Below, piece by piece: positions 1 to 8,565 of a stretch of 64,000 bases of DNA. The position numbers and the translations under genes were made by a program. Position 1 is the first letter of the stretch, and each line of letters starts with the position of its first letter. Under the pieces are notes generated by a model, which saw only the letters and a list, made by a program, of their open reading frames with translations, was not told the origin of the DNA and did no database searches. Origin of the DNA: Salipaludibacillus aurantiacus (GTDB lineage Bacteria; Bacillota; Bacilli; Bacillales; Salisediminibacteriaceae); assembly GCF_900111295.1 (NCBI RefSeq), contig NZ_FOGT01000009.1, positions 62,001 through 126,000 on the forward strand. The letters run 5' to 3'.

Positions 1-1
1 A

Positions 2-619
2 GACAAATTAATTTATGAAGATGAGCAAGTAAAAGGCGTCAGGATACAAGGCGGGGAAACCCTTACAGCCTCCAACGTCATTCTTGCCACTTCCATTACA
101 CCGGCCCAGCGTTTGTTGCAAAAATGTGTTGGGGAGCATGAATGGTTTTCTTCAATTTTAAAGATGCCCTCCTCCTCAGCAGTATCTGTTCAATTTGAGC
201 TGTCAAAGCCTGCTCTGTCAGACGATTTTATAAAATTTGGCCCTCATACGCTTCTTCCTGTTTTTGCTGAACAGTCACGTACTACTTTTAAGCACGTACC
301 AGGACGTCTTTCCGTTGTGCTGGATCAAGCTGACAAAATGTTAAGTATGGAAGATGGGGAGATTTACAATCACGTCGCAGCTGACGCCAGGAAACTTGGA
401 ATGGATCTGGACCAGCTGATGACTGATTACAGAGTTCTAAGGCATGAAAACGAGCGCTTCCATATAGGACCAAATCACCAATGGATGAAGCCGGATCAGA
501 AGACCCCTGTTAAAGGGCTGACCCTGGCTGGCGAATACACTAAGCAGCCTTATCACACGACCACTGAAGGGGCGGTTATCTCCGGGAAAAAAGCTGCTGA
601 AGTGATACTGGGCAGATAG
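2..619 (+). CDS. PDS-type FAD-dependent oxidoreductase, 3' part only (5' end outside window)
   Basis: The reading frame is open from base 2, so the gene begins upstream of the window and only the C-terminal ~205 residues are seen. It aligns with the next gene throughout, sharing the WMxPDQKTPVKGLTLAG block and the YTKQP-TTEGAVISGKKAA ending. In the plant-type phytoene/zeta-carotene desaturase and amine-oxidase superfamily this is the C-terminal FAD-contacting segment. Seen: the shared motifs and the tandem arrangement. Inferred: an FAD-dependent desaturase or dehydrogenase acting on an isoprenoid-like lipid. The N-terminal dinucleotide fold is not visible. The substrate cannot be read from sequence. 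Confidence 0.8.
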   Translation, partial: DKLIYEDEQVKGVRIQGGETLTASNVILATSITPAQRLLQKCVGEHEWFSSILKMPSSSAVSVQFELSKPALSDDFIKFGPHTLLPVFAEQSRTTFKHVPGRLSVVLDQADKMLSMEDGEIYNHVAADARKLGMDLDQLMTDYRVLRHENERFHIGPNHQWMKPDQKTPVKGLTLAGEYTKQPYHTTTEGAVISGKKAAEVILGR

Positions 620-715
620 ATTAAAATTGTTATTTGGCTTTTATGTCGTCACTTAGGCATTTGGTTACGAAAGCCAACATAAAACTGAAGCTAACCAAGA
701 GGGAGGGCTGGCTTG

Positions 716-2047
716 ATGGATGAAGATGTAATAATCATCGGCGGCGGATTGGCAGGTTTAACGGCTGCACTGAACCTGTGTGAAAAAGGATATCGCGTCC
801 TGTTATTAGAGAAGAGAGGTCGCACAGGCGGCCGGTGTTCGACATGGAAAGACAAAGGCATGACTGTGCAGTCTGGCTTTCACAGGTATTTCAGTAATTA
901 CTCGGAAATGAAAAAAGTTATGCGCCAGGTCGGTGTTAATATAGAGGATTTTATTTTGTGGCAAAACAAAATGGATATCCTTATTCCTGATAAAAAAGAG
1001 ACTGCGGTATTCGGAATTGCTCCTATTTCCTCACCCTTAGCTTTTCTACAAGGCATTATCGGAAACTCACATGTGTTATCACGCCAGGATAAATATTCTG
1101 TACTTAGATTTATTTTTTCCGGGATAAAAGATTTTATGGTTAATTCCCGCAACCTCGAAAACGAGAGTGTCCAGGGCTACGCCGAAAGACATAAAATAAC
1201 GCCTAATGCCTATTCAACGCTCATATCACCTTCAACTTACTGTCTTTTCTTTTTGCCCCCGGAAGAATTTTCTGCTAAAGCTTATTTCGACTTTTTTGTT
1301 CCAGCATTGTTTGCCAGAATGGGAACCTATAAAGGCAGTTTGAAAGAAGTTGTCTCAGATCCGCTGACAGAAGGAATAAAATCAAGGGGCGGGAAGATTA
1401 AACTTTCTTCATGCGCAGAAAGGCTAATTATTAAAGACAACCAGGTAAAAGGTATTAAGCTTAACAGCGGCGATATATTAACCGCCTCTCATTTTATTCT
1501 TGCCACACCGCTTAGAGAAGCGCAGCCTTTACTAAGGGAATCTGTAGGAAGTCATCCTTGGTTTGCTCCAATGATAAATATGCCTACCACTTCCGGGTTA
1601 AGCATTGAAATAGATTTAAATGAACCTGCATTGGCACACGAAAGAATGACACTGGGCCCTCAAACCGCTCTTCTCTGTTTTGCTGAACAGTCGAGATCTG
1701 CCTTAAAGCATTTACCGGGACGCCTCTCGGCTCTTTTAGGACATCCGGAAAGATTGATCAACTTAAGTGATCAGGAAATTTATAAGTTGGTCCTCGCTGA
1801 CGCGAAGAAACTGGGAATGGATCTTAAACCCCATATAATTAATTACAAAGTCGTCAGACATTCAGGAAATCGTTTTCATTCCGGGCCTGATTATAATTGG
1901 ATGAGGCCGGATCAGAAAACCCCTGTTAAAGGATTAACTCTTGCGGGTGATTATACGAAACAACCATTTAATATTACAACAGAAGGAGCTGTCATTTCCG
2001 GGAAAAAAGCTGCTCAGGTGATCTTAGACGACAAAGAGAGGATATGA
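716..2047 (+). CDS. FAD-dependent oxidoreductase, phytoene desaturase (PDS/ZDS)-like
   Basis: About 443 aa. The N-terminus holds a Rossmann dinucleotide motif GGGLAG (residues 9-14), an acidic strand-end residue (E32) and GRTGGR (35-40), the usual FAD-binding layout of the amine oxidase/phytoene desaturase superfamily. The C-terminus has LAGDYTKQPF followed by TTEGAVISGKKAA, close to plant-type phytoene desaturases and the related hydroxysqualene oxidoreductases. ATG 716 is chosen over TTG 713 because GGGAGGG lies 8 bases upstream. It follows a paralogous gene by about 95 bp, so this is a tandem duplication. No squalene or phytoene synthase is in the window, so the substrate (carotenoid, squalene-derived or other) stays open. 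Confidence 0.85.
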   Translation: MDEDVIIIGGGLAGLTAALNLCEKGYRVLLLEKRGRTGGRCSTWKDKGMTVQSGFHRYFSNYSEMKKVMRQVGVNIEDFILWQNKMDILIPDKKETAVFGIAPISSPLAFLQGIIGNSHVLSRQDKYSVLRFIFSGIKDFMVNSRNLENESVQGYAERHKITPNAYSTLISPSTYCLFFLPPEEFSAKAYFDFFVPALFARMGTYKGSLKEVVSDPLTEGIKSRGGKIKLSSCAERLIIKDNQVKGIKLNSGDILTASHFILATPLREAQPLLRESVGSHPWFAPMINMPTTSGLSIEIDLNEPALAHERMTLGPQTALLCFAEQSRSALKHLPGRLSALLGHPERLINLSDQEIYKLVLADAKKLGMDLKPHIINYKVVRHSGNRFHSGPDYNWMRPDQKTPVKGLTLAGDYTKQPFNITTEGAVISGKKAAQVILDDKERI

Positions 2048-2079
2048 TAAGAGCTGCTGCTCGCCGACACCTTAAAGAA

Positions 2080-2450
2080 GAGGCTGAGACAAACTAAAGA
2101 CAAGTTTGTAAAGGACGAACAATAATTTTTATCAGACAGGCGGGTTACTTTTAGGTTTACAAATTATTAAATAGCCTCTGCTTTTTGATTGAAGGACAGA
2201 AGGCGGCGACGCCGCAGGGAGTAAGCGCAGTCTGAAGATCCAATTCAACGAAGCTCCAGGCTGAGTTGAATTTAGCTGAAGACAAGCCCCTGGGCAAGCG
2301 TCCGCCTGGCGGACTGAAATCACTCCAATTACTATTTATCAGAGTTAATTTTTTATTAAGTACAAAAGCGAAAAACCGAACAAAAATCATAAGATTTGTT
2401 CGGTTTTCTTTATGATTACTATTCTTTTGTCCCAGCCTCAACTCTTTAGA
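2080..2450. repeat. dispersed intergenic repeat, copy A
   Basis: About 340-370 bp that recur in the same orientation at 44913-45272 with roughly 90% identity over long blocks. Internal parts include CGTCCGCC-TGGCGGAC (inverted), a CAATTCAAC/GTTGAATT inverted pair and, at the right end, an AAACCGAACAAA/TTTGTTCGGTTT hairpin. The overall layout resembles GC-rich intergenic repeats that I recall from many Bacillaceae genomes. Open frames on the minus strand across both copies are probably fortuitous. No transposase is present. Confidence 0.8.
2375..2420. terminator. hairpin at the right end of repeat copy A
   Basis: A 12-bp stem (AAACCGAACAAA with TTTGTTCGGTTT) around a 10-base loop, followed by a short T-rich stretch. 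It could terminate the minus-strand aldo/keto reductase transcript, but it is part of the dispersed repeat and recurs in copy B. Confidence 0.5.
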
Positions 2451-2460
2451 GATAGGCTGC

Positions 2461-3378
2461 TTAAGGCAATTCATTGCCTGCTGCCCGGTAAAGCCCGTAC
2501 CATTCTTCCCTCGACAACTCCACGCCGGAAGCTTTAGAAATGTCTTTAATCCGCTCAGGGTTCATTGACCCGATAACCGGCTGGATATTGGCAGGGTGGC
2601 GTAAAATCCATGCAATAGCCATGGCAGAATCAGTTACTCCTTTTTTATCGGCCAGTTCCTGCAGTTTGGCATTAACTTCAGGATAATCACTGTTACCCAC
2701 AAACACACCTTCTATCATACCATGCTGGAACGGCGACCACGCCTGGACAGTCATCTCCTTGAGACGGGAATATTCCAGTATACTGCTGTCCCGCACGATG
2801 GCCGGGTTATTTTGCATATTTACATTTAAACCGGCATCAATCATAGGTGTATGTACAATGCTCAGCTGAAGCTGGTTAATAATCAGATCATCCTTTAAAT
2901 ATTTCTGAAGCAGCTCAACCTGCATTGGATTCTGGTTACTAACTCCAAAGTAGCGGACCTTGCCACTCTCTTTCAGCTGCGTGAAAGCTTCAGCGGTTTC
3001 TTCAGGTTCCATTAAGGTATCCGGGCGATGAAGCAATAGTGTGTCCAGATAGTCCGTCTTAAGACGTTTTAAAATTCCATCTACTGAAGATAAAATATGC
3101 TCTTTTGAAAAGTCAAAAAACCCTTTTCTGATCCCGCACTTTGACTGCAGAAACAGCTGATCGCGGCTTACAGACGACATTTCCAAAGCTTCTGCAAACA
3201 CTTTCTCGGAATTTCCTCCTCCGTAAATATCCGCATGATCGTAAAAATCAATCCCTGCCTCAAAGGACGTATCAATGACCTTGGCTGCTTCTTTTGCGCT
3301 CAGCTTGTCCATGCGCATGCAGCCTAAAGATATTTCTCCTGCTTGTAACTCACTGGTACCTAATCTGATTTTCTTCAA
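2461..3378 (-). CDS. aldo/keto reductase (YdhF-like)
   Basis: NAD(P)H-dependent oxidoreductase of the aldo/keto reductase family, ~305 aa, cytosolic. The catalytic tetrad is visible: D47 and Y52 (FYDHADIYGG), K80 (LQSKCG) and H117 (LLLHRPD). The C-terminal segment PVIGSMNPERI is the cofactor-binding region. The first ATG (3396) lacks a ribosome site. GGGGTG lies just ahead of TTG 3378, which gives the usual MKKIRLGTS start. Closest in style to E. coli YdhF-type reductases. It sits alone on the minus strand beside the dispersed repeat. The substrate is unknown. Confidence 0.88.
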   Translation of the reverse strand: MKKIRLGTSELQAGEISLGCMRMDKLSAKEAAKVIDTSFEAGIDFYDHADIYGGGNSEKVFAEALEMSSVSRDQLFLQSKCGIRKGFFDFSKEHILSSVDGILKRLKTDYLDTLLLHRPDTLMEPEETAEAFTQLKESGKVRYFGVSNQNPMQVELLQKYLKDDLIINQLQLSIVHTPMIDAGLNVNMQNNPAIVRDSSILEYSRLKEMTVQAWSPFQHGMIEGVFVGNSDYPEVNAKLQELADKKGVTDSAMAIAWILRHPANIQPVIGSMNPERIKDISKASGVELSREEWYGLYRAAGNELP

Positions 3379-3448
3379 GAAGACACCCCATTTCAATTAA
3401 TAGTCTTATTTTAACAGAACCTGCTTTCAAGAGTGACCCGGAAGATGA

Positions 3449-4450
3449 CTATTTAAACAACTTTTTTGCTATTAAACGGTATGACTCTCTTCTGTCTTCC
3501 TGCGAAAAAGCTGTTGTCATAACCATTATTTCATCCGCTCGACTCGCAGACTGAATGGCTTGAAGTTCCCTCCCTGCCGTATCAGGCGATCCGATAATCA
3601 TTTTCTGCTTCATTTTTTCCAATTTGTCTTTTTCGCTGTTGTTAAGGGGATACGCCGACGCTTCTCCGATCGATGGTACTCCTCGCGCGCCTTCGCCTTT
3701 CTCTTTTTGCAGCGACCATATAAGCGAGCTTAACGCCACTTCGTGAGCTCTCTTGTCCGTTTCTGCACAGACAGCCGAGACAGCCACCAGAACTTCAGGC
3801 TTGCGATTTTGTTCTCCACTTACAAAATTGTCAACATATTGGCTGATGACTTCTTCCATATCCTGATCACTCATAAAGTGTGCAAAGGCATAAGGCAGGC
3901 TTTTTTCGGCAGCTAAAAGGGCACTTTTTTTGCTTGTTCCGAGAAGCCATAATTCAGGGGCTGTTTCAGGGAGCGGTGCCGCTGATATTTTCGCCTCTTC
4001 CCCCCTTTGCCAGCTCCCACTGCTCATTAAATAACCCTCTAATTCTTTTATAAGCTCGGGCAGCTGCCACACTTTTTCTAAAAAATTGTCAGAAAGCGCA
4101 TTGGTCACTTCAGCTGATCCGCCCGGGGTCCGGCCAATCCCGACGTCTATCCTCCCCGGAAATAACGTTGCCAGGGTGTTGTGAACTTCTGCAACTTTGA
4201 AAGGTTTGTAAAACGGGAGCAGCACAGCCCCTGTACCTAGCCGGATCGTCTTCGTGTGTGCTCCTATGTAGCTTAGCATCACTTCCGGAGCTGAACAGGC
4301 AAGGCCCGGCAAATCATGATGCTCAGTCATCCAGTATCTCGTAAAGCCCAACTTTTCTGCTTCCCGGGCCAAGGCGGCCGATTCCTCCAAAGCTTCCTGA
4401 GACGTCTGGCCGGATGACATGGGAGATGAATCCAACACACTCAGTTTCAT
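3449..4450 (-). CDS. LLM-class flavin-dependent oxidoreductase (MsnO8/YceB-like)
   Basis: Luciferase-like monooxygenase fold, ~333 aa, expected to use reduced FMN. Seen: the N-terminal LSVLDSSP strand, RYWMTEHHDLPG, the IRLGTGAVLLPFYKP segment and VGIGRTPGG, which together fit the small group without a known substrate (YceB/YvbT type). ATG 4450 is chosen over 4468 because AGAAGGTG precedes it at good spacing. It lies upstream of the aldo/keto reductase with a 70-bp gap, so the two may be co-transcribed. The physiological substrate cannot be inferred. Confidence 0.85.
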   Translation of the reverse strand: MKLSVLDSSPMSSGQTSQEALEESAALAREAEKLGFTRYWMTEHHDLPGLACSAPEVMLSYIGAHTKTIRLGTGAVLLPFYKPFKVAEVHNTLATLFPGRIDVGIGRTPGGSAEVTNALSDNFLEKVWQLPELIKELEGYLMSSGSWQRGEEAKISAAPLPETAPELWLLGTSKKSALLAAEKSLPYAFAHFMSDQDMEEVISQYVDNFVSGEQNRKPEVLVAVSAVCAETDKRAHEVALSSLIWSLQKEKGEGARGVPSIGEASAYPLNNSEKDKLEKMKQKMIIGSPDTAGRELQAIQSASRADEIMVMTTAFSQEDRRESYRLIAKKLFK

Positions 4451-4538
4451 TCCTACACCTTCTTTCACTTGTTAAGCATCTTCTACTGGTCGATTTCCGC
4501 TTTTAAACAAACGTTTATTTACTGGGGGAGCCCCCCTG

Positions 4539-4922
4539 TCATACTAGAAACCCCAGTATAATCAAAAGAATAATTGCCCCTGAATTTATAACCGGGTAAA
4601 GCGTACTTTTAAACACATGAGGATACCTGAGTTTACTTACTGTAAAAAAGACAATAATATTGCCGGTAAAGATGACTGCGATTAATATTCCGGCGGTTTC
4701 AATTGTTTCGCTCACGTTCAGAAAAGACAACATAATTAAAAAAACTCCTGAGACAGCTAATAAAGCGGTTATCTGGTGCCAGGCGATACTAAAGCCGGCT
4801 TTAGCCAGATCAGTCATATTTGATTGTTTCAAGTCTTTTATAATCCTTTTTTCTGCCCACATCGCATGCATGACAGCTGTAGAAGCCGCTGCCGCCCCTG
4901 CCAGTAAATAAAATATATTCAT
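4539..4922 (-). CDS. small integral membrane protein, unknown function
   Basis: 127 aa with four predicted hydrophobic helices and almost no soluble domain. The start at ATG 4922 is supported by GGAGG 9 bases upstream. I do not recognise a family motif. The inverted repeat TACTGGGG/CCCCAGTA overlapping its stop codon could act as a weak terminator. Confidence 0.65.
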   Translation of the reverse strand: MNIFYLLAGAAAASTAVMHAMWAEKRIIKDLKQSNMTDLAKAGFSIAWHQITALLAVSGVFLIMLSFLNVSETIETAGILIAVIFTGNIIVFFTVSKLRYPHVFKSTLYPVINSGAIILLIILGFLV

Positions 4923-4996
4923 CTGCTGTGCCTCCAGCTTAAGATGTCTTTCTTCTTCCTTACCCGTTTTTTAAAATTTTTCCACTTGATTAGAAA

Positions 4997-5041
4997 GTAA
5001 CAGGGAAAACTCATCTTTCAGCCAGTTTTTTTCCCTGTTAA
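4997..5041. other. hairpin-forming inverted repeat in the leader of the 4539-4922 gene
   Basis: AACAGGGAAAA and TTTTCCCTGTT form an 11-bp stem around ~20 bases. It lies upstream of the minus-strand membrane protein gene and downstream of the terminator of the preceding gene. It may be a leader structure or a second terminator. Confidence 0.4.
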
Positions 5042-5098
5042 AACAGGATTTCTATCTCTTTAAACTCCCCCTGCTTCTCCTCTCTTAAAACCGCTCAT

Positions 5099-5131
5099 AA
5101 AAAAAACCTTGAAAGTCTGTACTTTTCAAGG
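5099..5131 (-). terminator. Rho-independent terminator of the M50-like gene
   Basis: On the minus strand, CCTTGAAAAGT and ACTTTCAAGG pair and are followed by eight T. It sits directly behind the stop codon at 5134. Confidence 0.85.
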
Positions 5132-5133
5132 CA

Positions 5134-5613
5134 TTAATCAATTGGATCCGCTTCTTTTCCATTTTTAAATAGATCGTAAATCGCCATCGCATCACTCGGA
5201 TGCTCATCTGAATACCTAGCAGGAAACAGGGCAAAAAATACATAGTATATTGAGAAGTAGACAAAATTGTAGAAAACAATATGTCCGCTGACCACATCAG
5301 CAAGGATTAATCCATTAACGAGAAGAATGGAAGCTATATTAAACAGTGATCCTCCCAGAAGAATTAATAAATGAGACCACCGATTATCAATATTCAAATC
5401 CTCTATCTGGCAAAAAGAATGCCAAAAAAACACTCTCCGGATTTCCATAGGCCCAAGATTAAACAGCTTCTTTCCTCCACCAATAGTAAAGGTGGATTTT
5501 CCGCCGAATATCCAGATAAAAAAGGAATGCCCTGCCTGATGGATGGCAGATATAAGCGGCAAAATAACCAGTAAGGATACAAAAAATATCCACAGGTCAC
5601 TAAAAGTAAACAT
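5134..5613 (-). CDS. membrane protein resembling a site-2 protease (M50), with altered zinc motif
   Basis: 159 aa with 3-4 hydrophobic helices. The first helix carries HQAGH (residues 25-29) where M50 intramembrane metalloproteases have HExxH, so the general-base glutamate is a glutamine. A C-terminal segment, FPARYSDEHPSDAM, resembles the second metal/active-site motif (NxxPxxxxDG in true members). Start at ATG 5613 behind AGAGGGG. If the homology is right, this is a non-proteolytic pseudo-enzyme or a chaperone-like relative. The similarity rests on motif reading only. Confidence 0.55.
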   Translation of the reverse strand: MFTFSDLWIFFVSLLVILPLISAIHQAGHSFFIWIFGGKSTFTIGGGKKLFNLGPMEIRRVFFWHSFCQIEDLNIDNRWSHLLILLGGSLFNIASILLVNGLILADVVSGHIVFYNFVYFSIYYVFFALFPARYSDEHPSDAMAIYDLFKNGKEADPID

Positions 5614-5827
5614 CTATTCTTCCCCTCTCTTTCAAAGAAACTAAAGAGAGGCAGCTTTTAAGGTTTTTCTCCGCATTTTATAAGCTAACAAACGGTAAGG
5701 TGTGGTGTCAAATATTAGAATTTCAAGAGATTGATTTCAATTTTGGGACTATAATATATCGGCCTCTCACTCGTGCTTCCGCTTTCCGAGTGACCCTTAA
5801 CCCTTATCCTTACCCGTTTATAAACTC

Positions 5828-5875
5828 AAAAAAGGAGCTGCTTCAAAAGTATCCCTTTTGATCGCAGCCCCTTTA
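5828..5875 (-). terminator. terminator behind the YfhE-like gene
   Basis: On the minus strand AAAGGGGCTGC pairs with GCAGCTCCTTT, with an inner TCAAAAG/CTTTTGA pair, followed by T-rich sequence. It lies 15 bp after the small gene's stop codon. Confidence 0.75.
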
Positions 5876-5890
5876 ATACGTCATTCTTGT

Positions 5891-6016
5891 TTATTTCTTG
5901 CTCTCTGCAGCCCGGTCAGCTTTTTTGAATTCTCCACTATAATGAACTTCCTGGGCTGAGCTTAATCCATTATTTCTCTGATTGATCTGCTGGTGCGGTA
6001 AACTCTTATGATCCAT
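5891..6016 (-). CDS. YfhE-like small protein (41 aa)
   Basis: A 41-codon frame starting MDHKSLPHQQ and carrying SSAQEVHYSGEFKKADRAAE. The pattern (Q)EV-Y--EFKKADRA matches, from memory, the YfhE family of very small Bacillus proteins of unknown role. AAAGGGG lies upstream of ATG 6016 and a strong terminator follows, so it looks like an independent monocistronic unit. Function unknown. Confidence 0.7.
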   Translation of the reverse strand: MDHKSLPHQQINQRNNGLSSAQEVHYSGEFKKADRAAESKK

Positions 6017-6082
6017 GATCGATAACCCCTTTCATCTAGTAGTTATCAATCGCCTTTCCCGGCACAAGCCATGTTTAAACCT

Positions 6083-6113
6083 CATGCCCTTTCTCTTCCC
6101 GAGAAAAGGCATG
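6083..6113 (-). terminator. hairpin behind the SIMPL gene
   Basis: CATGCCCTTTCTC and GAGAAAAGGCATG form a 13-bp stem with one mismatch and a 5-base loop, 13 bp after the SIMPL stop codon. It has no T-run, so it may be a stabilising 3' hairpin rather than a true terminator. Confidence 0.45.
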
Positions 6114-6125
6114 ATGGCTCTCTGA

Positions 6126-6776
6126 TCAATACTTGAATTGCGCTTTAACTTCAGCGTTAACGGTAATTTGGCCAGGTTCAATAGGCGTTGTTTCTCCCGG
6201 TGCCGCGGCGACGAATGTCTGGTACGTCACCGGAGGCTCTCTCTGCTGTTCGGTAACTTTCACCGGGGTGGGATCGATAGCGACATTCATTGTACCGGCC
6301 AGTGCCGAGGCGTTCCCTATGGCGTTTTGCAGTGCTAGGCTGAGCGCCTGCCGGTAATAACCTTCCTGGTCGTCCAGCATGAACTGGATATTTGATATCC
6401 TGTTCACCCCATTTTCAACGGCAGTCTCTATTACCTGGCCGACCTGGTCAATATCCCGGATAGTCACCGTGATGGCGTTTCTCACTTGAAATGTTCTGAA
6501 CACCTGCTTCCCGTCGATGTAATCATACAATGGGTTAATACTGTACGCCGCAGTCTGGATATCTTCTCTCGGAATCCCCGCCTGCAGAAGAGCCTCAATC
6601 ACCTGATTCATAATGAGCGTATTTTCCTGCTGAGCTTCCATGAGCGAGTCGCTTTCTGTCACCACTTCCAGCTGGATACTGACAGTGTCAGGTTTAACTG
6701 AAAGGCTTGCAGAGCCATTGACCGTCATCAGACGTGAAAAGTCTTGCCTTGCCGGTACCGGATAAGGGTAATACAT
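6126..6776 (-). CDS. SIMPL domain (DUF541) protein
   Basis: ~216 aa. The SIMPL/DUF541 signature is clear: MTVNGSASLSVKPDTVSIQL at the N-terminus, a central repeat with AYSINPLYDYIDGKQV, and VNGVNRISNIQF in the second half. ATG 6776 has AAGGCGG at proper spacing; the upstream ATG has none. Bacterial SIMPL proteins are usually exported, but this one has no obvious signal peptide. It follows the exporter gene with a 77-bp gap and may share its transcript. Biochemical role unknown. Confidence 0.85.
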   Translation of the reverse strand: MYYPYPVPARQDFSRLMTVNGSASLSVKPDTVSIQLEVVTESDSLMEAQQENTLIMNQVIEALLQAGIPREDIQTAAYSINPLYDYIDGKQVFRTFQVRNAITVTIRDIDQVGQVIETAVENGVNRISNIQFMLDDQEGYYRQALSLALQNAIGNASALAGTMNVAIDPTPVKVTEQQREPPVTYQTFVAAAPGETTPIEPGQITVNAEVKAQFKY

Positions 6777-6853
6777 CCTGATTCCGCCTTTCTCAGTAGG
6801 TTCTTTCAATGTATATGCTCAGGCAGGCGAAATCATTTTCACTCTTCTGTGTT

Positions 6854-8296
6854 TTACTGTTTAACCTTTATCCGCTTGTTACTTTCTGCGTCCCATTCCT
6901 CATCAGTCGGTGGATATGTTTTTTTCAGCTGAAAAGAGAGAAGCAGAGCTATAACTGTTAAAAAGCCGATCACTCCGAATGCTATGATGGCTCCGAAGAT
7001 ATCGGGGTTCGCAATCTCTGTCCTCTCACTGGCTGTCTGAGCACTGGTCGTCATCGTCGTAACAAGGACAGCAGTTCCGATAGAAGCTGCCATCTGACGC
7101 ATCGTATTACTTACGGCTGCCCCGTGCGGAATCAGTTTCCGTGGCATCTGATTCAGCCCTGCCGTATTAACCGGCATCATAACCATCGAAAAACCGAACA
7201 TACGGATGGCATACATCACGGCCAGGTAAACGAGGGAAGTCGTGGTATCTATGAACAGAAAGGCGAACGTGGATATCGTCATCAGGATTAATCCTGGTAC
7301 TGCCAAGGCTTTTGCTCCAATTTTATCAAAAATCCGGCCGGTGATAGGGGCCATTAATCCGGCAATCAATGCACCCGGAAACAAAACAAGCCCTGCCTCT
7401 ACCGCGGTAAAACCACGCATATTCTGCATATAAAGAGGAATAAGTGTTTCCAGCCCGATAAGCCCCATAAAGCCGATACTGGCAATAATCGTTGAAAGCG
7501 TGAAAACCCGTTTTCTAAACACCCTGAACTCAAGCATTGGGTGAGCCATACGGAGCTGGCGTATAATAAACAAACTAACGGCAACAACTGCGACGGCCAG
7601 CACGATGAGTGTCACCGGGTCGCCCCATCCGTTATTCCCTGCGCTCGTAAATCCGTAAAGAAGCCCTCCGAAACCTAACGAGGACAGCATGATGGAAACC
7701 GGATCAACCTTAGGGTTTTTAAGCTCAGTCACATTTCTCATATAAAAATAAGCCACTACCACCATAATAACCGCGAGTGGAAGGATACCCCAGAATAAAT
7801 AGCGCCATTCGTAATTTGAGGTGACCCACCCGGAAAGAGTCGGACCAATCGCAGGCGCAAACGAAATGACCAGCCCAATATAGCCCATCGCCGTCCCCCG
7901 TCGTTCCACAGGGAAAATTAACAGGAAGACAGTCTGCATCAGAGGAAGCATCACACCTGCTCCAGCAGACTGAATAATTCTTCCTGTAATTAAAACCTGA
8001 AAGTTCGTGGCGATACCGCCAATCAGGGTTCCAATCATAAAAATACCCATTGCTGTCATAAACAGCTGTCTGGTGGTATATTTTTCAATCAGAAAAGCTG
8101 ATACAGGGATCATAATCCCGTTTACAAGCATAAATACAGTGGTCAGCCACTGGCCGGTATTGGCAGTGATATTCATTTCCTCCATAATAGGCGGAATCGC
8201 AGTAATCATGAGTGTCTGGTTCAAAACAGCAATAAAAGAGCCTGAAATAAGCAATGCCGCAATAAGCACTTTACTGTAATTTTCATTCGCATCCAT
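6854..8296 (-). CDS. MFS drug exporter, DHA2 family (14 TM, EmrB/LmrB-like)
   Basis: 480 aa, about 14 hydrophobic helices, inner membrane. Family signs: ITANTGQWLTTVFML near the start, the GRIIQSAGAGVMLPLMQT motif and AVSNTMRQMAASIGTAVL in the second half, typical of the EmrB/QacA (DHA2) proton-drug antiporters such as LmrB and Mdr. Start at ATG 8296 behind GAGGGG. A perfect palindrome TTTACATGTAAA (8313-8324) lies just upstream of the ribosome site, a likely operator for a local repressor. No TetR or MarR gene is adjacent. Confidence 0.9.
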   Translation of the reverse strand: MDANENYSKVLIAALLISGSFIAVLNQTLMITAIPPIMEEMNITANTGQWLTTVFMLVNGIMIPVSAFLIEKYTTRQLFMTAMGIFMIGTLIGGIATNFQVLITGRIIQSAGAGVMLPLMQTVFLLIFPVERRGTAMGYIGLVISFAPAIGPTLSGWVTSNYEWRYLFWGILPLAVIMVVVAYFYMRNVTELKNPKVDPVSIMLSSLGFGGLLYGFTSAGNNGWGDPVTLIVLAVAVVAVSLFIIRQLRMAHPMLEFRVFRKRVFTLSTIIASIGFMGLIGLETLIPLYMQNMRGFTAVEAGLVLFPGALIAGLMAPITGRIFDKIGAKALAVPGLILMTISTFAFLFIDTTTSLVYLAVMYAIRMFGFSMVMMPVNTAGLNQMPRKLIPHGAAVSNTMRQMAASIGTAVLVTTMTTSAQTASERTEIANPDIFGAIIAFGVIGFLTVIALLLSFQLKKTYPPTDEEWDAESNKRIKVKQ

Positions 8297-8312
8297 TAGG
8301 AAGTCCCCTCTT

Positions 8313-8324
8313 TTTACATGTAAA
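8313..8324. promoter_or_regulatory. perfect 12-bp palindrome in the exporter leader
   Basis: TTTACATGTAAA, 17 bp upstream of the DHA2 exporter start codon. It is suitable as a dimeric repressor site, but no regulator is identified. Confidence 0.35.
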
Positions 8325-8335
8325 TCTATTATTTC

Positions 8336-8450
8336 GGCTCTGTTAAACTTTGATGTTGTTCGATATTCATCTTAAACAGAGCCTGTTTATCAAACAACGA
8401 AAGCGCCGGCCATGCTCTCAAGGATACGCGATGAGCTTGGAGGCGCTTAA
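8336..8450. repeat. imperfect inverted repeats, possible mobile-element remnant
   Basis: GGCTCTGTTAAAC at 8336 pairs imperfectly with TTAAACAGAGCC near 8375, followed by AAGCGCC/GGCGCTT arms around 8400-8446. The end sequence resembles IS-type terminal repeats, but no transposase is present. Confidence 0.3.
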
Positions 8451-8499
8451 TATAATTGCTTAATACTTTTAATCTTTCGTGTTACTAAAAGAAAATTAT

Positions 8500-8521
8500 A
8501 CACCTTCTGCGGGAAGGTGAC
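8500..8521 (-). terminator. terminator of the Gfo/Idh-isomerase operon
   Basis: On the minus strand CACCTTC and GAAGGTG form a stem, followed by TATAATTTTCTTTT. It lies 45 bp after the last stop codon. Confidence 0.55.
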
Positions 8522-8565
8522 AAATAGAGGAGTGTCTGTCCACATTTCAGAAATTCAAGCTGCCC

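Noticed and set aside
2157-2474. 105-codon minus-strand frame within repeat copy A, with a related 70-codon frame at 45010-45222
   Set aside because: The protein-level similarity is fully explained by the DNA repeat; no ribosome site, length differs between copies, and the frame runs through hairpin-forming sequence.
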